Source: Planococcus lenghuensis (GTDB lineage: Bacteria; Bacillota; Bacilli; Bacillales_A; Planococcaceae). From it: 64,000 nt of DNA. Each line of letters starts with the position of its first letter. The stretch's first letter is position 1. Shown here piece after piece: positions 38,256-46,926 of the stretch. Where the stretch lies: contig NZ_CP019640.1 of the NCBI RefSeq assembly GCF_001999905.1, positions 1,220,001-1,284,000 of the forward strand. The letters are read 5' to 3'. The position numbers and the translations under genes were made by a program. The notes under the pieces were generated by a model. The model worked only from the letters and a program-made list of their open reading frames with translations, made no database searches and was not told the origin of the DNA.

Positions 38256-39626
38256 ATGGACTGGCAGAAAGAGGCAGAGAAAAGAAAAGATCACATGATC
38301 AGTGAATTGAAAGAGCTATTGTCGATTCCGAGCGTACTGGCAGATCCTGCAGAAGATGCTCCATTCGGAAAAGACGTGAAACAGGCTCTTGACTGGTTTT
38401 TAGAGAAGGGCCGGTCAAACGGCTATCACACGAAAAATACAGGCAATAAGGCGGGGCATCTTGAAACGGGCGAAGGCGATGAGCTAGTAGGTATTCTCGG
38501 CCATGTCGATATAGTGCCGGCCGGTACCGGATGGACGAAGCCGCCCTTTGCAGGGACTGAAGAAGATGGCCGGCTGTATGGCCGCGGGGCAATTGATGAT
38601 AAAGGGCCAACGATAGCAGCCTGGACAGCGTTACAGATGGTGAAGGAATCAGGAGCTGAGTTTGATAAGCGGGTCCGGCTGATTATTGGAACAGATGAAG
38701 AAAGCGGATTCCGCTGCATGGACCGGTATTTCGAAACGGAAGAAATGCCGGGGACCGGATTTGCGCCGGATGCGGATTTTCCAATCATCAATGCGGAAAA
38801 AGGCATTGCAGGTCTTGTGTTTTCCCAATTGCGGCTGAAACGGCCGGATAGGCTGATTTCATTCCGTTCAGGTGAGCGGACGAATATGGTGCCGGATGAA
38901 GCGGTCGCTGTACTGAAAGGGACTGCAGATGAATTCCGAGAGTCATTCGGGCATTTCTGCGAAGCGGAAGGGATAACAGGGGAAGTGGCGGAAACGGATG
39001 ATATCGTGACGTTGACCGCCCACGGAAAGTCGGCACACGCCATGGAACCGGATGACGGTAAAAATGCCGGCCTCATTCTCGCAGCTTATTTGAATGGGAA
39101 ACTGACGGATGATGGGCAGCGCTTTGTCGGATTCCTGACTGACTCCTTTTATGGGGATTCAAGAGGCCGTGCCCTTGGCTTCAATTACACCGATGAAGCA
39201 TCCGGAGATGTTACACTCAATCCCGGTGTAATCCGCTATCAGCGCGGGAGTATCGGTACAGTTGAAGTGAGTTTCCGCTATTCGGTGACGTTCCCGTTCG
39301 ATCAGCGGATCCACAGTTTTGTGCCGGCTGAGTTTGCGCTGGATATTAAATCGAATTCCCTGCCGCATCATGTAGATGAAAATGACCCGTTTATCCGCAC
39401 GCTTCAGCGTGTATATGAAAAGCAAACGGGAAAAACCGCCGAGCTCCTTGCAATCGGCGGAGGCACATACGCCCGTGTGCTTGATAAAGGTGTCGCGTTC
39501 GGTATGCTTTTCCCGGGGGAAGCGGATGTAGCCCATCAGCCGGATGAATTTGTTGATATTGAGAACCTGGTGAAAGCAACAGCAATCTATGCAGAAGCGA
39601 TTTATGAGCTGGCCTGCAAAAAATGA
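38256..39626 (+). CDS. pepV: dipeptidase PepV
   Basis: M20A family zinc metallopeptidase of 456 residues that cleaves dipeptides in the cytosol. The metal-binding motif GHVDIVPAGTGW is near residue 80, followed by GRGAIDDKGP with the bridging Asp and by GTDEESGF with the catalytic Glu. The C-terminal His lies near IGGGTYAR. ATG 38256 follows aaggggagtg. It is followed after 18 bases by the D-amino-acid transaminase, so the two form an operon. Confidence 0.94.
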   Translation: MDWQKEAEKRKDHMISELKELLSIPSVLADPAEDAPFGKDVKQALDWFLEKGRSNGYHTKNTGNKAGHLETGEGDELVGILGHVDIVPAGTGWTKPPFAGTEEDGRLYGRGAIDDKGPTIAAWTALQMVKESGAEFDKRVRLIIGTDEESGFRCMDRYFETEEMPGTGFAPDADFPIINAEKGIAGLVFSQLRLKRPDRLISFRSGERTNMVPDEAVAVLKGTADEFRESFGHFCEAEGITGEVAETDDIVTLTAHGKSAHAMEPDDGKNAGLILAAYLNGKLTDDGQRFVGFLTDSFYGDSRGRALGFNYTDEASGDVTLNPGVIRYQRGSIGTVEVSFRYSVTFPFDQRIHSFVPAEFALDIKSNSLPHHVDENDPFIRTLQRVYEKQTGKTAELLAIGGGTYARVLDKGVAFGMLFPGEADVAHQPDEFVDIENLVKATAIYAEAIYELACKK

Positions 39627-39644
39627 TGAAAGAAGGCAATGCGG

Positions 39645-40499
39645 ATGAATTGGATTTTATTGGACGATCAGCTGGTTAAAGAGGAACAAGTGAATATTTC
39701 AAAAGAAGACAGAGGCTACCAGTTTGGCGATGGCGTTTATGAAGTGATTCGGATTTATGAAGGTGATCTGTTCACCGGACAAGAACATATCGATCGGTTC
39801 TACGAGAGTGCACAAAAAATCCGCCTTGTCATTCCATATACAAAAGATGTTCTGCAAAAAATGGTCCATGAACTTGTGGAAGCCAATGAAGTCATAAACG
39901 GGTATGTTTATATGCAGATCACCCGCGGAGCTTCACCGCGTCAGCATCAATTCCCGGAACAGGGTCAACCGGTGCTGACAGGCTATACAAAACTGATGGA
40001 ACGCCCAATTGAGCTTATGCGCAACGGCGTCCATGCAAAATTCGTCGAAGATGTCCGCTGGCTGCGCTGTGACATCAAGAGTCTGAATTTACTCGGCAAT
40101 GTGCTGGCAAAACAAGAAGCGATGGAAAATGACTGTTATGAGGCTGTGCTGCACCGGGGGGAGACGGTTACGGAAGGATCTTCCTCGAATGTCTACGGCA
40201 TTAAAGATGGTGTAATCTACACACATCCTGCGGATAATCATATTTTAAACGGGATTACCCGCCGGGAAATCATTGCGGTATGCGCTGAACTCGGGATTCC
40301 ATTTGAGGAAAAAGCATTTACCAAAGAGGCCGCACATACAATGGATGAGTTGTTCATTTCTTCAACGACGGCTGAAGTGCTGCCGGTGACCGTGTTGGAT
40401 GCTCAGCCTATTGGAGACGGCACTCCCGGTGAAACAACCCGGAGACTTCAGCAAGCATTTGAACGGAGACTGGGATTGAAAGAATCGGCACTCGCGTGA
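39645..40499 (+). CDS. dat: D-amino-acid transaminase
   Basis: PLP-dependent fold-type IV aminotransferase (284 residues) interconverting D-amino acids and 2-oxoacids, notably supplying D-glutamate for peptidoglycan. Conserved features: GDGVYEVIRIYEG, the PLP-lysine region RCDIKSLNLLGNVLAKQEA (given in full length of 19 residues) and TEGSSSNVYGI. Of two ATG codons, 39645 is correctly spaced from gaagg. Branched-chain or aminodeoxychorismate relatives exist, but RCDIKSLNLL is typical of Dat. Confidence 0.94.
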   Translation: MNWILLDDQLVKEEQVNISKEDRGYQFGDGVYEVIRIYEGDLFTGQEHIDRFYESAQKIRLVIPYTKDVLQKMVHELVEANEVINGYVYMQITRGASPRQHQFPEQGQPVLTGYTKLMERPIELMRNGVHAKFVEDVRWLRCDIKSLNLLGNVLAKQEAMENDCYEAVLHRGETVTEGSSSNVYGIKDGVIYTHPADNHILNGITRREIIAVCAELGIPFEEKAFTKEAAHTMDELFISSTTAEVLPVTVLDAQPIGDGTPGETTRRLQQAFERRLGLKESALA

Positions 40500-40506
40500 A
40501 ATGGTC

Positions 40507-40536
40507 GCCGGCTCCCGTAGAGGAGCCGGTTTTTTA
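40507..40536 (+). terminator. terminator of pepV-dat
   Basis: ccggctcc (40508-40515) pairs with ggagccgg (40522-40529), followed by six T. Confidence 0.93.
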
Positions 40537-40612
40537 CATACTGCAGGAATTGGAATTGTTTGAATTTGTTATGACAGAGACACAAATGATAAACTGAGAG
40601 CGGGTGATTTTT

Positions 40613-41158
40613 ATGTCCAGTCATTATTTTATCGGGATCCGGCTGCCGGAAGAGACGGCAGCCAGTCTGGCGCTGCAGCGGGACAGCTGGCGGCTTCGAT
40701 CACATAAGCAGCTTCCGCCGGCCGAAGATCTGCATATTACGCTTGTTTATATCGGCGCGGATCCGAACGATGAATTACCGGATGTGCTGCAGGCACTGGA
40801 AGCGGTCGATATGGCTGCTTTCGAAGTGACCGTCAGCGGAGCCGGTACCTTCGGCAACCCGGCAACTCCGCGTGTCATTTATGCAGATGTGCAGGAAAAT
40901 CCGCATCTTCGGGAACTTCAGCGACAAGTGGAAGCGGCGCTCGAACCGTTCAGCCTGCGGCCAGATAAACGTCCTTTTGTGCCGCATATCACGCTCGCGA
41001 AAAAATGGAAAGGCAACGACCCGCTTACAGAACCGCTTACGATTGGGATCGAGCGATTCACTGTCAGCGAATTTTCGCTCTTTCAGGTTCATTTAGACAA
41101 GAGACCCCGGTATGAAGCGGTCCGGACTTACGAATTAAGTGAAAACGCATCAAAATGA
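40613..41158 (+). CDS. thpR: RNA 2',3'-cyclic phosphodiesterase ThpR
   Basis: A 181-residue 2H phosphoesterase. The two catalytic HxT motifs are both present: LHITLVYIG near residue 44 and PHITLAKKW near residue 127. Family members open 2',3'-cyclic phosphates on RNA ends and were first described as 2'-5' RNA ligases. A GTG at 40604 is in frame, but ATG 40613 is better spaced. It is followed by trmB, 22 bases on, so both may share a transcript. Confidence 0.9.
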   Translation: MSSHYFIGIRLPEETAASLALQRDSWRLRSHKQLPPAEDLHITLVYIGADPNDELPDVLQALEAVDMAAFEVTVSGAGTFGNPATPRVIYADVQENPHLRELQRQVEAALEPFSLRPDKRPFVPHITLAKKWKGNDPLTEPLTIGIERFTVSEFSLFQVHLDKRPRYEAVRTYELSENASK

Positions 41159-41180
41159 AAGTAAAAGTGAGGAAAGCTGT

Positions 41181-41837
41181 ATGAGATTACGCAATAAACC
41201 AAGGGCCGGTGCTGTCATCGGTGACCATCCGAATATCGTGATTCCGGAGCCGGAGAACCATAAAGGCAAATGGAATGAGGTATTCGGCAATCAGCATCCG
41301 ATCCACATCGAAGTCGGTATGGGGAAAGGCCAGTTTGTACTTGGCATGGCAAAGGCCAATCCGGACATCAATTACATCGGCATCGAATTATACGACAGCG
41401 TTTTGCTATCTGCACTCGAGCGGATTTTGGACGAGGAGGAGGAAGTGCCGAATCTGCGGCTGCTTAATGTGAATGCGCAGGATATGAGTGATTTCTTCGG
41501 CAAAGGCGATATCAGCCGAGTGTACTTGAACTTCTCAGATCCATGGCCGAAGAACCGGCATGCCAAACGCCGATTGACCCATGAAAATTTTCTTGACTTG
41601 TACGAGCAGATTCTGCCGGAAGAAGCGGAGATTCACTTCAAGACGGATAATCGCGGCCTGTTTGAATATTCACTTGTCAGCATGTCACAATACGGCCTGA
41701 TTCTGCAGGATGTGTCACTCGATCTGCATGCAAATGAGCCGGAGGGCAACGTCATGACAGAATATGAAGAAAAGTTCTCGAAGAAAGGCCAGCCGATTTA
41801 CCGGCTGGAGGCGAAATATCCGAAGCGTTCATCATAA
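41181..41837 (+). CDS. trmB: tRNA (guanine-N7-)-methyltransferase TrmB
   Basis: SAM-dependent methyltransferase (218 residues) that makes m7G46 in tRNA. Motifs include [16 protein letters not shown] for SAM binding and [18 protein letters not shown], the TrmB signature. The open frame reaches back to 41139, overlapping thpR, but ATG 41181 follows gaggaaag. The neighbour ytnP follows directly, the same order as in B. subtilis. Confidence 0.96.
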   Translation: MRLRNKPRAGAVIGDHPNIVIPEPENHKGKWNEVFGNQHPIHIEVGMGKGQFVLGMAKANPDINYIGIELYDSVLLSALERILDEEEEVPNLRLLNVNAQDMSDFFGKGDISRVYLNFSDPWPKNRHAKRRLTHENFLDLYEQILPEEAEIHFKTDNRGLFEYSLVSMSQYGLILQDVSLDLHANEPEGNVMTEYEEKFSKKGQPIYRLEAKYPKRSS

Positions 41838-41849
41838 GGGGGAATGGGT

Positions 41850-42704
41850 ATGGAGAAGTTCGATTTTCACGGAATGACATTGACATGGCTGAATGGCGGC
41901 GATACGTTCATGGACGGGGGTGCCATGTTCGGTGTTGTGCCAAAACCGCTGTGGTCCCGGAAATATCCGGTGAATGATAAAAACCAGATTGAATTGCGCT
42001 GTGATCCGATTCTGATCCAGAAAGACGGACGGAATATTCTGGTCGAATCAGGAGCGGGCACCGGGAAGCTGAATGACAAACAGCTTCGGAATTACGGAGT
42101 GACGGATCAGTCCAAGCTCGAGGACAGCCTGGCTGAGTTGAATTTAACACCTGAAGACATCGATGTTATCCTTATGACGCATATGCATTTTGATCATGCA
42201 GGCGGCCTGACAAAAAAAGTCGGGGACAGCTTCGTTTCAGCATTTCCGAATGCGGAAATCCATGTTTCCCGGACGGAATGGGATGAAATGCGCCAGCCGA
42301 ATATCCGCTCCCGCAACACATACTGGAAGGAAAACTGGGAGCCGATTCAGGATCAGGTGATCCCGTTTGAAGAAACATTTGATCTGGATGAAGCGATTTC
42401 CCTGATCCATACCGGTGGTCATTCCAACGGCCATTCCGTTATGAAAATCAAGGCCGGAGGAGAAACAATTCTCCATATGGCGGATCTGATGCCGACGCAT
42501 GCCCACCAGAATCCGCTGTGGGTATTGGCATATGATGATTATCCGATGACATCGGTGTTCGCTAAAGAAGAACTTCTGCAAGAAGGTCTCGAAGGCGGCT
42601 ATTATTTCAGCTTCTACCACGATGGCTTTTACCGTATCGTCAAATGGACAGCGGATGGCAAAGAAATTGTGGAATCGGTGAAAAGGAAAGAACTTAAATT
42701 ATAA
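41850..42704 (+). CDS. ytnP: YtnP family metallo-hydrolase (quorum-quenching lactonase)
   Basis: Metallo-beta-lactamase fold, 284 residues, with the dinuclear zinc motif HMHFDHAGG near residue 111 and later TGGHSNGH and ADLMPTHAH ligand regions. B. subtilis YtnP is reported as an N-acylhomoserine lactone lactonase; here that is by family only. The first ATG (41844) abuts the aaggggga site, and ATG 41850 has correct spacing. Promiscuous hydrolase activity is also possible. Confidence 0.88.
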   Translation: MEKFDFHGMTLTWLNGGDTFMDGGAMFGVVPKPLWSRKYPVNDKNQIELRCDPILIQKDGRNILVESGAGTGKLNDKQLRNYGVTDQSKLEDSLAELNLTPEDIDVILMTHMHFDHAGGLTKKVGDSFVSAFPNAEIHVSRTEWDEMRQPNIRSRNTYWKENWEPIQDQVIPFEETFDLDEAISLIHTGGHSNGHSVMKIKAGGETILHMADLMPTHAHQNPLWVLAYDDYPMTSVFAKEELLQEGLEGGYYFSFYHDGFYRIVKWTADGKEIVESVKRKELKL

Positions 42705-42721
42705 GCTATGTTAAATATCGC

Positions 42722-42798
42722 TGTTGATTTTCAGCACATCGCTTTCCCGTAGGCGTTTCCGCTTTTTGCTCCATATTTTTTGTAGTAAAAAATCAACA
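42722..42798. repeat. short decayed palindromic repeat, copy D
   Basis: Bounded by TGTTGATTTT (42722-42731) and AAAATCAACA (ending 42798). Inside are cgctttcccgtaggcg and tttccgc, which look like the two ends of the longer repeat joined by an internal deletion. Confidence 0.55.
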
Positions 42799-42875
42799 CT
42801 GTTCTTTAACAGATCCAAATTATGAAGTGATTCAGGACTGTATCTGCATTATGATTTCGACTGGTCATTGCTTCA

Positions 42876-42920
42876 TGAAAAAGGCGCTGCCTGGAGTTAC
42901 TCCAGGCAGCGCCTTTTCAT
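42876..42920. terminator. bidirectional terminator of ytnP and ytzB
   Basis: aaaaggcgctgcctggag pairs perfectly with ctccaggcagcgcctttt, loop tta. It serves the minus-strand gene directly and the plus-strand ytnP at a distance. Confidence 0.92.
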
Positions 42921-42929
42921 AATGTGTGA

Positions 42930-43244
42930 CTATACTTTTTTTACATTCAGCACCGCGCCGGTATAGGCATCCGCCAGAAACTCGAATTGTTCCAACTCAC
43001 CATCGGAATGACGAGTGATACCGCCCCGGTAGACATCTGTTTCTACAGCATATTGCTTATACGGTTCCGGATTCATGACAATCCATGAACCGTCAATCGG
43101 CCCTTCAGCTTTAAATGCATTTTTTACATCTTTCAGCACGCGTTCTGCAGCATATTTCGCATCCTGCCGGCTGTAGATTTCTTTAACCAGCAAACCGGCT
43201 GCAGCGCCGGCTGCTGTTCCCAAAAAAATATCACTTGTCTTCAT
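42930..43244 (-). CDS. ytzB: PepSY-like small protein (YtzB)
   Basis: A 104-residue protein. Residues about 5-25 form a Gly/Ala-rich hydrophobic segment (DIFLGTAAGAAAGLLVKEIY), which could anchor it or act as a signal, and the rest resembles a PepSY domain (AERVLKDVKNAFK, then ITRHSDGELEQFEFLADAYTG, split here as ITRHSDGELEQ and FLADAYTG). The ATG 43244 follows gggaggg; the longer frame to 43325 has no site. B. subtilis ytzB sits beside ytoP in the same way. Function unknown. Confidence 0.75.
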   Translation of the reverse strand: MKTSDIFLGTAAGAAAGLLVKEIYSRQDAKYAAERVLKDVKNAFKAEGPIDGSWIVMNPEPYKQYAVETDVYRGGITRHSDGELEQFEFLADAYTGAVLNVKKV

Positions 43245-43394
43245 CAGGTGTCCCTCCCGCTTTTTATTGGTGATAATTGTAACACACCGGGGGAGTTCAG
43301 CGAAACTTTCTTTCGGGTGCCGCAATAAGATGATGGAAATGTTCTGAAAAAGCGGCTACACTAGAAGATGGAAACGTACATAGGAGGTTAAAGC

Positions 43395-44468
43395 ATGAAT
43401 ACTGAAACGCTGGATTTATTTAAAACGTTAACTGAACTTCCCGGAGCACCGGGAAACGAGCATGCCGTGCGGACATTCATGAAAATGCACCTTTCAAAAT
43501 ATGCAGATGAAGTCATCCAGGATAATTTGGGCAGTGTCTTCGGGGTGAAAACGGGGCAGGAAGACGGACCGCGCATCATGGTCGCGGGCCATATGGATGA
43601 AGTGGGCTTTATCGTGAAGTCGATTACAGACAATGGCATGATCCGCTTTCAGCCGGCAGGCGGCTGGTGGAGTCAAGTTATGCTGGCACAGCGGGTGGAA
43701 GTCGTCACGAACAGCGGTAAAATCCAAGGGGTTATCGGATCGATTCCGCCTCATCTTCTGAGTGATGAAGTCCGCAATAAACCGATGGATATTAAAAATA
43801 TGCTGATTGATATCGGTGCCGACGACAAGGAACAAGCGGAATCGTTCGGCATACGTCCGGGCCAGCAAATCGTACCTGTTTGTTCCTTCACACCGATGGC
43901 AAACCCGAAGAAAATCATGGCAAAAGCATGGGATAACCGCTATGGCTGCGGGCTCGCCATCGAATTGCTGAAAGAATTGCAGGGTGAGACATTGCCGAAT
44001 AAATTGTTCTCAGGGGCGACCGTCATGGAAGAGGTCGGATTGCGCGGGGCTCAGACTGCAGCGAATTTGATCGATCCGGATCTGTTCTTCGCACTTGACG
44101 CCAGCCCGGCAAATGATGCTTCCGGTGATAAAAATGAATTCGGCCAGCTTGGCGAAGGTGCGCTTCTGCGCATTCTCGACCGCAGCATGGTCACACACCG
44201 GGGAATGCGGGAATTTATCCTTGATATGGCGGAGACAAACAATATTCCATATCAGTACTTCGTATCCGCCGGCGGAACGGATGCCGGACGGGTCCATCTG
44301 TCAAATGATGGGGTGCCGAGTTCGGTGATCGGAATTTGTTCCCGCTATATCCATACGGCTGCATCGGTTATCCACACGGACGATTATGCCGCAGCAAAAG
44401 AGCTGCTTGTGAAATTGGTAAAAGCGGCAGACCGCACAACAGTTGAAACAATCCGTCAGAACGGCTGA
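43395..44468 (+). CDS. ytoP: M42 family aminopeptidase (YtoP)
   Basis: Dinuclear metal aminopeptidase of 357 residues, family M42 (glutamyl aminopeptidase/endoglucanase M type), usually forming a large tetrahedral dodecamer in the cytosol. Metal and catalytic motifs: [28 protein letters not shown] and [11 protein letters not shown], and the last His region [12 protein letters not shown] 43395 follows aggaggtt. Known relatives act on N-terminal acidic or neutral residues. Confidence 0.93.
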   Translation: MNTETLDLFKTLTELPGAPGNEHAVRTFMKMHLSKYADEVIQDNLGSVFGVKTGQEDGPRIMVAGHMDEVGFIVKSITDNGMIRFQPAGGWWSQVMLAQRVEVVTNSGKIQGVIGSIPPHLLSDEVRNKPMDIKNMLIDIGADDKEQAESFGIRPGQQIVPVCSFTPMANPKKIMAKAWDNRYGCGLAIELLKELQGETLPNKLFSGATVMEEVGLRGAQTAANLIDPDLFFALDASPANDASGDKNEFGQLGEGALLRILDRSMVTHRGMREFILDMAETNNIPYQYFVSAGGTDAGRVHLSNDGVPSSVIGICSRYIHTAASVIHTDDYAAAKELLVKLVKAADRTTVETIRQNG

Positions 44469-44471
44469 ATA

Positions 44472-44496
44472 AAAGAGCCGTTCTGGCTCTTTTTTG
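44472..44496 (+). terminator. terminator of ytoP
   Basis: agagcc, loop gttct, ggctct and a T run just after the stop. An overlapping pairing of agaacggct with agccgttct is also possible. Confidence 0.8.
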
Positions 44497-44512
44497 AATA
44501 GGGGGAAACCAA

Positions 44513-45055
44513 GTGAAAGTTGTTGTTGCATCAAAAAACCCGGCCAAAATCAACGCTGCTGCAGCAGTCCTGCAAAATCTTTCGACTTCCATTCAACTTT
44601 CGGGCGTCGAAACGCCATCCGGTGTATCTGAACAGCCCCGCTCTGATGAAGAGACACTTTCGGGTGCGGTGAACCGGGCTGAAACTGCATTGAGGCAAAC
44701 CGGAGCCGATCTGGCAATCGGGCTCGAGGGCGGCGTACAGGAACAAGGCGGCGTGCTGTACTTATGCAATTGGGGGGCACTTGCTTCGCATGACGGCCCG
44801 GTAATAACAGCAGGAGGTGCAAGGATTCCGCTTCCTGAAGAGATTGCCAGGAGAGTGCAGGCCGGCGAGGAACTGGGGCCGGTCATGGACAATTATGCCA
44901 ATGAAGCGGGCATCCGCAGACATAAAGGTGCTGTCGGTGTCCTGACAGCCGGACTCGTGAACAGGGAAAGTATGTTCGAACATGTCGTCCGTCTGCTGAT
45001 CGGTCAGTATCAATTTCGCAGCGAGGCAGTTGCAACTCGCGTCAATGAGCATTAA
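44513..45055 (+). CDS. yjjX: DUF84 family inosine/xanthosine triphosphatase (YjjX-like)
   Basis: A 180-residue protein of the DUF84 group related to ITPases. VVVASKNPAKINAAAAVL at the N-terminus resembles the nucleotide-binding start of this family, with GLEGGVQEQ near residue 73 and AVGVLTAGLVNR near the end. Members hydrolyse deaminated purine triphosphates (E. coli YjjX). GTG start at 44513 with gggggaa. It sits between an M42 peptidase and a thioredoxin-like gene; no functional link is evident. Confidence 0.82.
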   Translation: MKVVVASKNPAKINAAAAVLQNLSTSIQLSGVETPSGVSEQPRSDEETLSGAVNRAETALRQTGADLAIGLEGGVQEQGGVLYLCNWGALASHDGPVITAGGARIPLPEEIARRVQAGEELGPVMDNYANEAGIRRHKGAVGVLTAGLVNRESMFEHVVRLLIGQYQFRSEAVATRVNEH

Positions 45056-45124
45056 AATAGTTTCATGCAGCATAGCATAAAGTGATTTTGCCTAACCCAA
45101 ACTGATTAACAGGAGTCAAATCTT

Positions 45125-45439
45125 ATGAGAGAATTAAAATCGATTGAAGAGTTTAATACGATAAAAGCGGAAGGCCCGGCCGTCGTGCTGTTTACAGCAG
45201 GCTGGTGTCCGGATTGCCGTGTGATTGAACCGGTTCTTCCGGAGATTGAAGCGGCGTATCCGCAATACGAGTTTGCCGAAGCGGATCGGGACCGGTTTAT
45301 TGATTTATGTGGAGATCTGGGGATTTTCGGCATACCAAGCTTCATCGCATTTAAAGATGGGGTGGAACTCGGGCGATTTGTCAGTAAGGACCGAAAAACA
45401 CGAGAAGAAATTGAAGCGTTTCTGGACAGTCTGCAATAA
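45125..45439 (+). CDS. ytpP: thioredoxin-like protein YtpP
   Basis: A 104-residue thioredoxin fold. The redox motif is CPDC, in TAGWCPDCRVIEP (residues about 25-37), and the cis-Pro loop is GIPSFIAF. The CPDC variant differs from CGPC of true thioredoxin, suggesting a different redox potential. Its position upstream of ytpQ and ytpR matches B. subtilis. Its own terminator follows, so ytpQR-sftA need not be cotranscribed. Partner proteins are unknown. Confidence 0.9.
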   Translation: MRELKSIEEFNTIKAEGPAVVLFTAGWCPDCRVIEPVLPEIEAAYPQYEFAEADRDRFIDLCGDLGIFGIPSFIAFKDGVELGRFVSKDRKTREEIEAFLDSLQ

Positions 45440-45443
45440 GTAG

Positions 45444-45484
45444 TGAACGGTTCGGCTGAGGAGGCTGAACCGTTTATTTTTGAA
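45444..45484 (+). terminator. terminator of ytpP
   Basis: aacggttcggc pairs with gctgaaccgtt, followed by tatttttg. Confidence 0.85.
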
Positions 45485-45501
45485 CAAGGAGGGCGAAAGC
45501 C

Positions 45502-46317
45502 ATGAAGACAGCTGAAGTATTGGCTGAGTTGAAAAAGCGGCTGGATGAACAGCCGCTCACTTGGAGTTATGATCGAGAACACGAGTCAGTTCGGATTGAA
45601 CATAACACTCTGGGCAAAGGAATGACCCTGTCACTGGGATCCGTTGCTGCGAAAACAGACAACCGGGGCGAAGAAGTCATCGATGAAGTGGCATATACGA
45701 TTCGAGAGACGTTTACGGCGATGGAGAAGGAAATGAGAGGGGAATTGCCGGAGTCGATGAACATTTTCCCGGTTATCCGTTCTACTTCTTTTCCTTTGGA
45801 ATCCAAGGAAGGCCATGCGTTCATCACCACGGATCATACAGCGGAAACACGCATATTTTATGCGCTGGATGGCGGCACAGCCTATCGCTTAATTGATGAA
45901 AATATGTTAAGTTCATTACAGTTGACAGCTGAACAGGCAAAGGAAATTGCCCGGTTCCAGGTACGGAAACTCCCTGTTTCCCTGAAGGAAGATCAAGTTG
46001 CCGGCAATCTGTTTTATTTTATGAATGAAAATGATGGATACGATGCGTCCCGCATACTGAATGATTCGTTTCTGAAAGAAATGCGGGAAAAGATTGAAGG
46101 CGATATGACGGTATCGGTTCCGCATCAGGATGTCCTGATTGTCGGGGATATCCGAAATGAGACCGGTTATGATGTGCTCGCACAAATGGCTATGCACTTT
46201 TTCACAGAAGGCAAAGTGCCGATCACATCCTTATCATTCGTCTATGAAAATGATGTTCTGGAGCCGATTTTCATCATGGCGAAGAACAGAGCGCCAAAGG
46301 AGGATGGATCAAAATGA
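45502..46317 (+). CDS. ytpQ: DUF1444 family protein YtpQ
   Basis: A 271-residue cytosolic protein of the DUF1444 family found across Bacilli. I see no catalytic motif, signal peptide or membrane segment. ATG 45502 follows caaggagggcg. The stop overlaps the ATG of ytpR (ATGA), so translation is coupled. Function is not known. Confidence 0.85.
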   Translation: MKTAEVLAELKKRLDEQPLTWSYDREHESVRIEHNTLGKGMTLSLGSVAAKTDNRGEEVIDEVAYTIRETFTAMEKEMRGELPESMNIFPVIRSTSFPLESKEGHAFITTDHTAETRIFYALDGGTAYRLIDENMLSSLQLTAEQAKEIARFQVRKLPVSLKEDQVAGNLFYFMNENDGYDASRILNDSFLKEMREKIEGDMTVSVPHQDVLIVGDIRNETGYDVLAQMAMHFFTEGKVPITSLSFVYENDVLEPIFIMAKNRAPKEDGSK

Positions 46318-46922
46318 ATGCTTTTTATAATAAAGAAGGAGTCGGGGATGTCCTGCTTGTCCGGCTTCAGGACCAAGCGCCGGATCCGCTCCGTGCAGAA
46401 ACGTCAGGTGATGTAACAGCGATCAGGGATGAAGCCGATCAGCTGGCCGGTTTCAACCTGTTCCGGGCATCCCAGTATGTGCCGCTGGATGCGCAGGGGA
46501 GTGTCGAGCTTACCGAGGAACTGCTCTCCGGCCTTCAGAATGCATTGAATCAAAATGATGTGGATTATACACTTGAAGTCGATTTAACCCCGAAATTCGT
46601 TATTGGTTACGTTAAGAGTCTTGACAAACATCCGAATGCAGATAAATTGAGTGTCTGCCAAGTCAGCACAGGTGACGCGGAACTGCAAATTGTCTGCGGT
46701 GCCCCTAATGTGGCTGCGGGACAAAAAGTGGTAGTGGCCAAAGTTGGCGCCGTCATGCCTTCCGGACTGGTGATCAAGGATGCTGAATTGCGCGGTGTCG
46801 CTTCAAGCGGAATGATCTGTTCGGCAAAAGAACTTGCCATTCCCGATGCCCCGCAGGAAAAAGGAATTTTGGTACTTCCGGAAGATGCTGAAGTCGGAAC
46901 ACCGTTTCCGGTAAAGGGCTGA
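46314..46922 (+). CDS. ytpR: YtpR family tRNA-binding domain protein
   Basis: 202 residues. The N-terminal 90 residues are the YtpR-specific part, and residues about 95-200 form an EMAP/PheT-type OB fold (VIGYVKSLDKHPNADKLSVC, then IVCGAPNVAAGQ, then SSGMICSAKEL). Such domains bind tRNA in synthetases; the stand-alone protein has no proven role. Coupled to ytpQ by a 4-base overlap and 4 bases ahead of sftA. Confidence 0.9.
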   Translation: MNAFYNKEGVGDVLLVRLQDQAPDPLRAETSGDVTAIRDEADQLAGFNLFRASQYVPLDAQGSVELTEELLSGLQNALNQNDVDYTLEVDLTPKFVIGYVKSLDKHPNADKLSVCQVSTGDAELQIVCGAPNVAAGQKVVVAKVGAVMPSGLVIKDAELRGVASSGMICSAKELAIPDAPQEKGILVLPEDAEVGTPFPVKG

Positions 46923-46926
46923 TTGC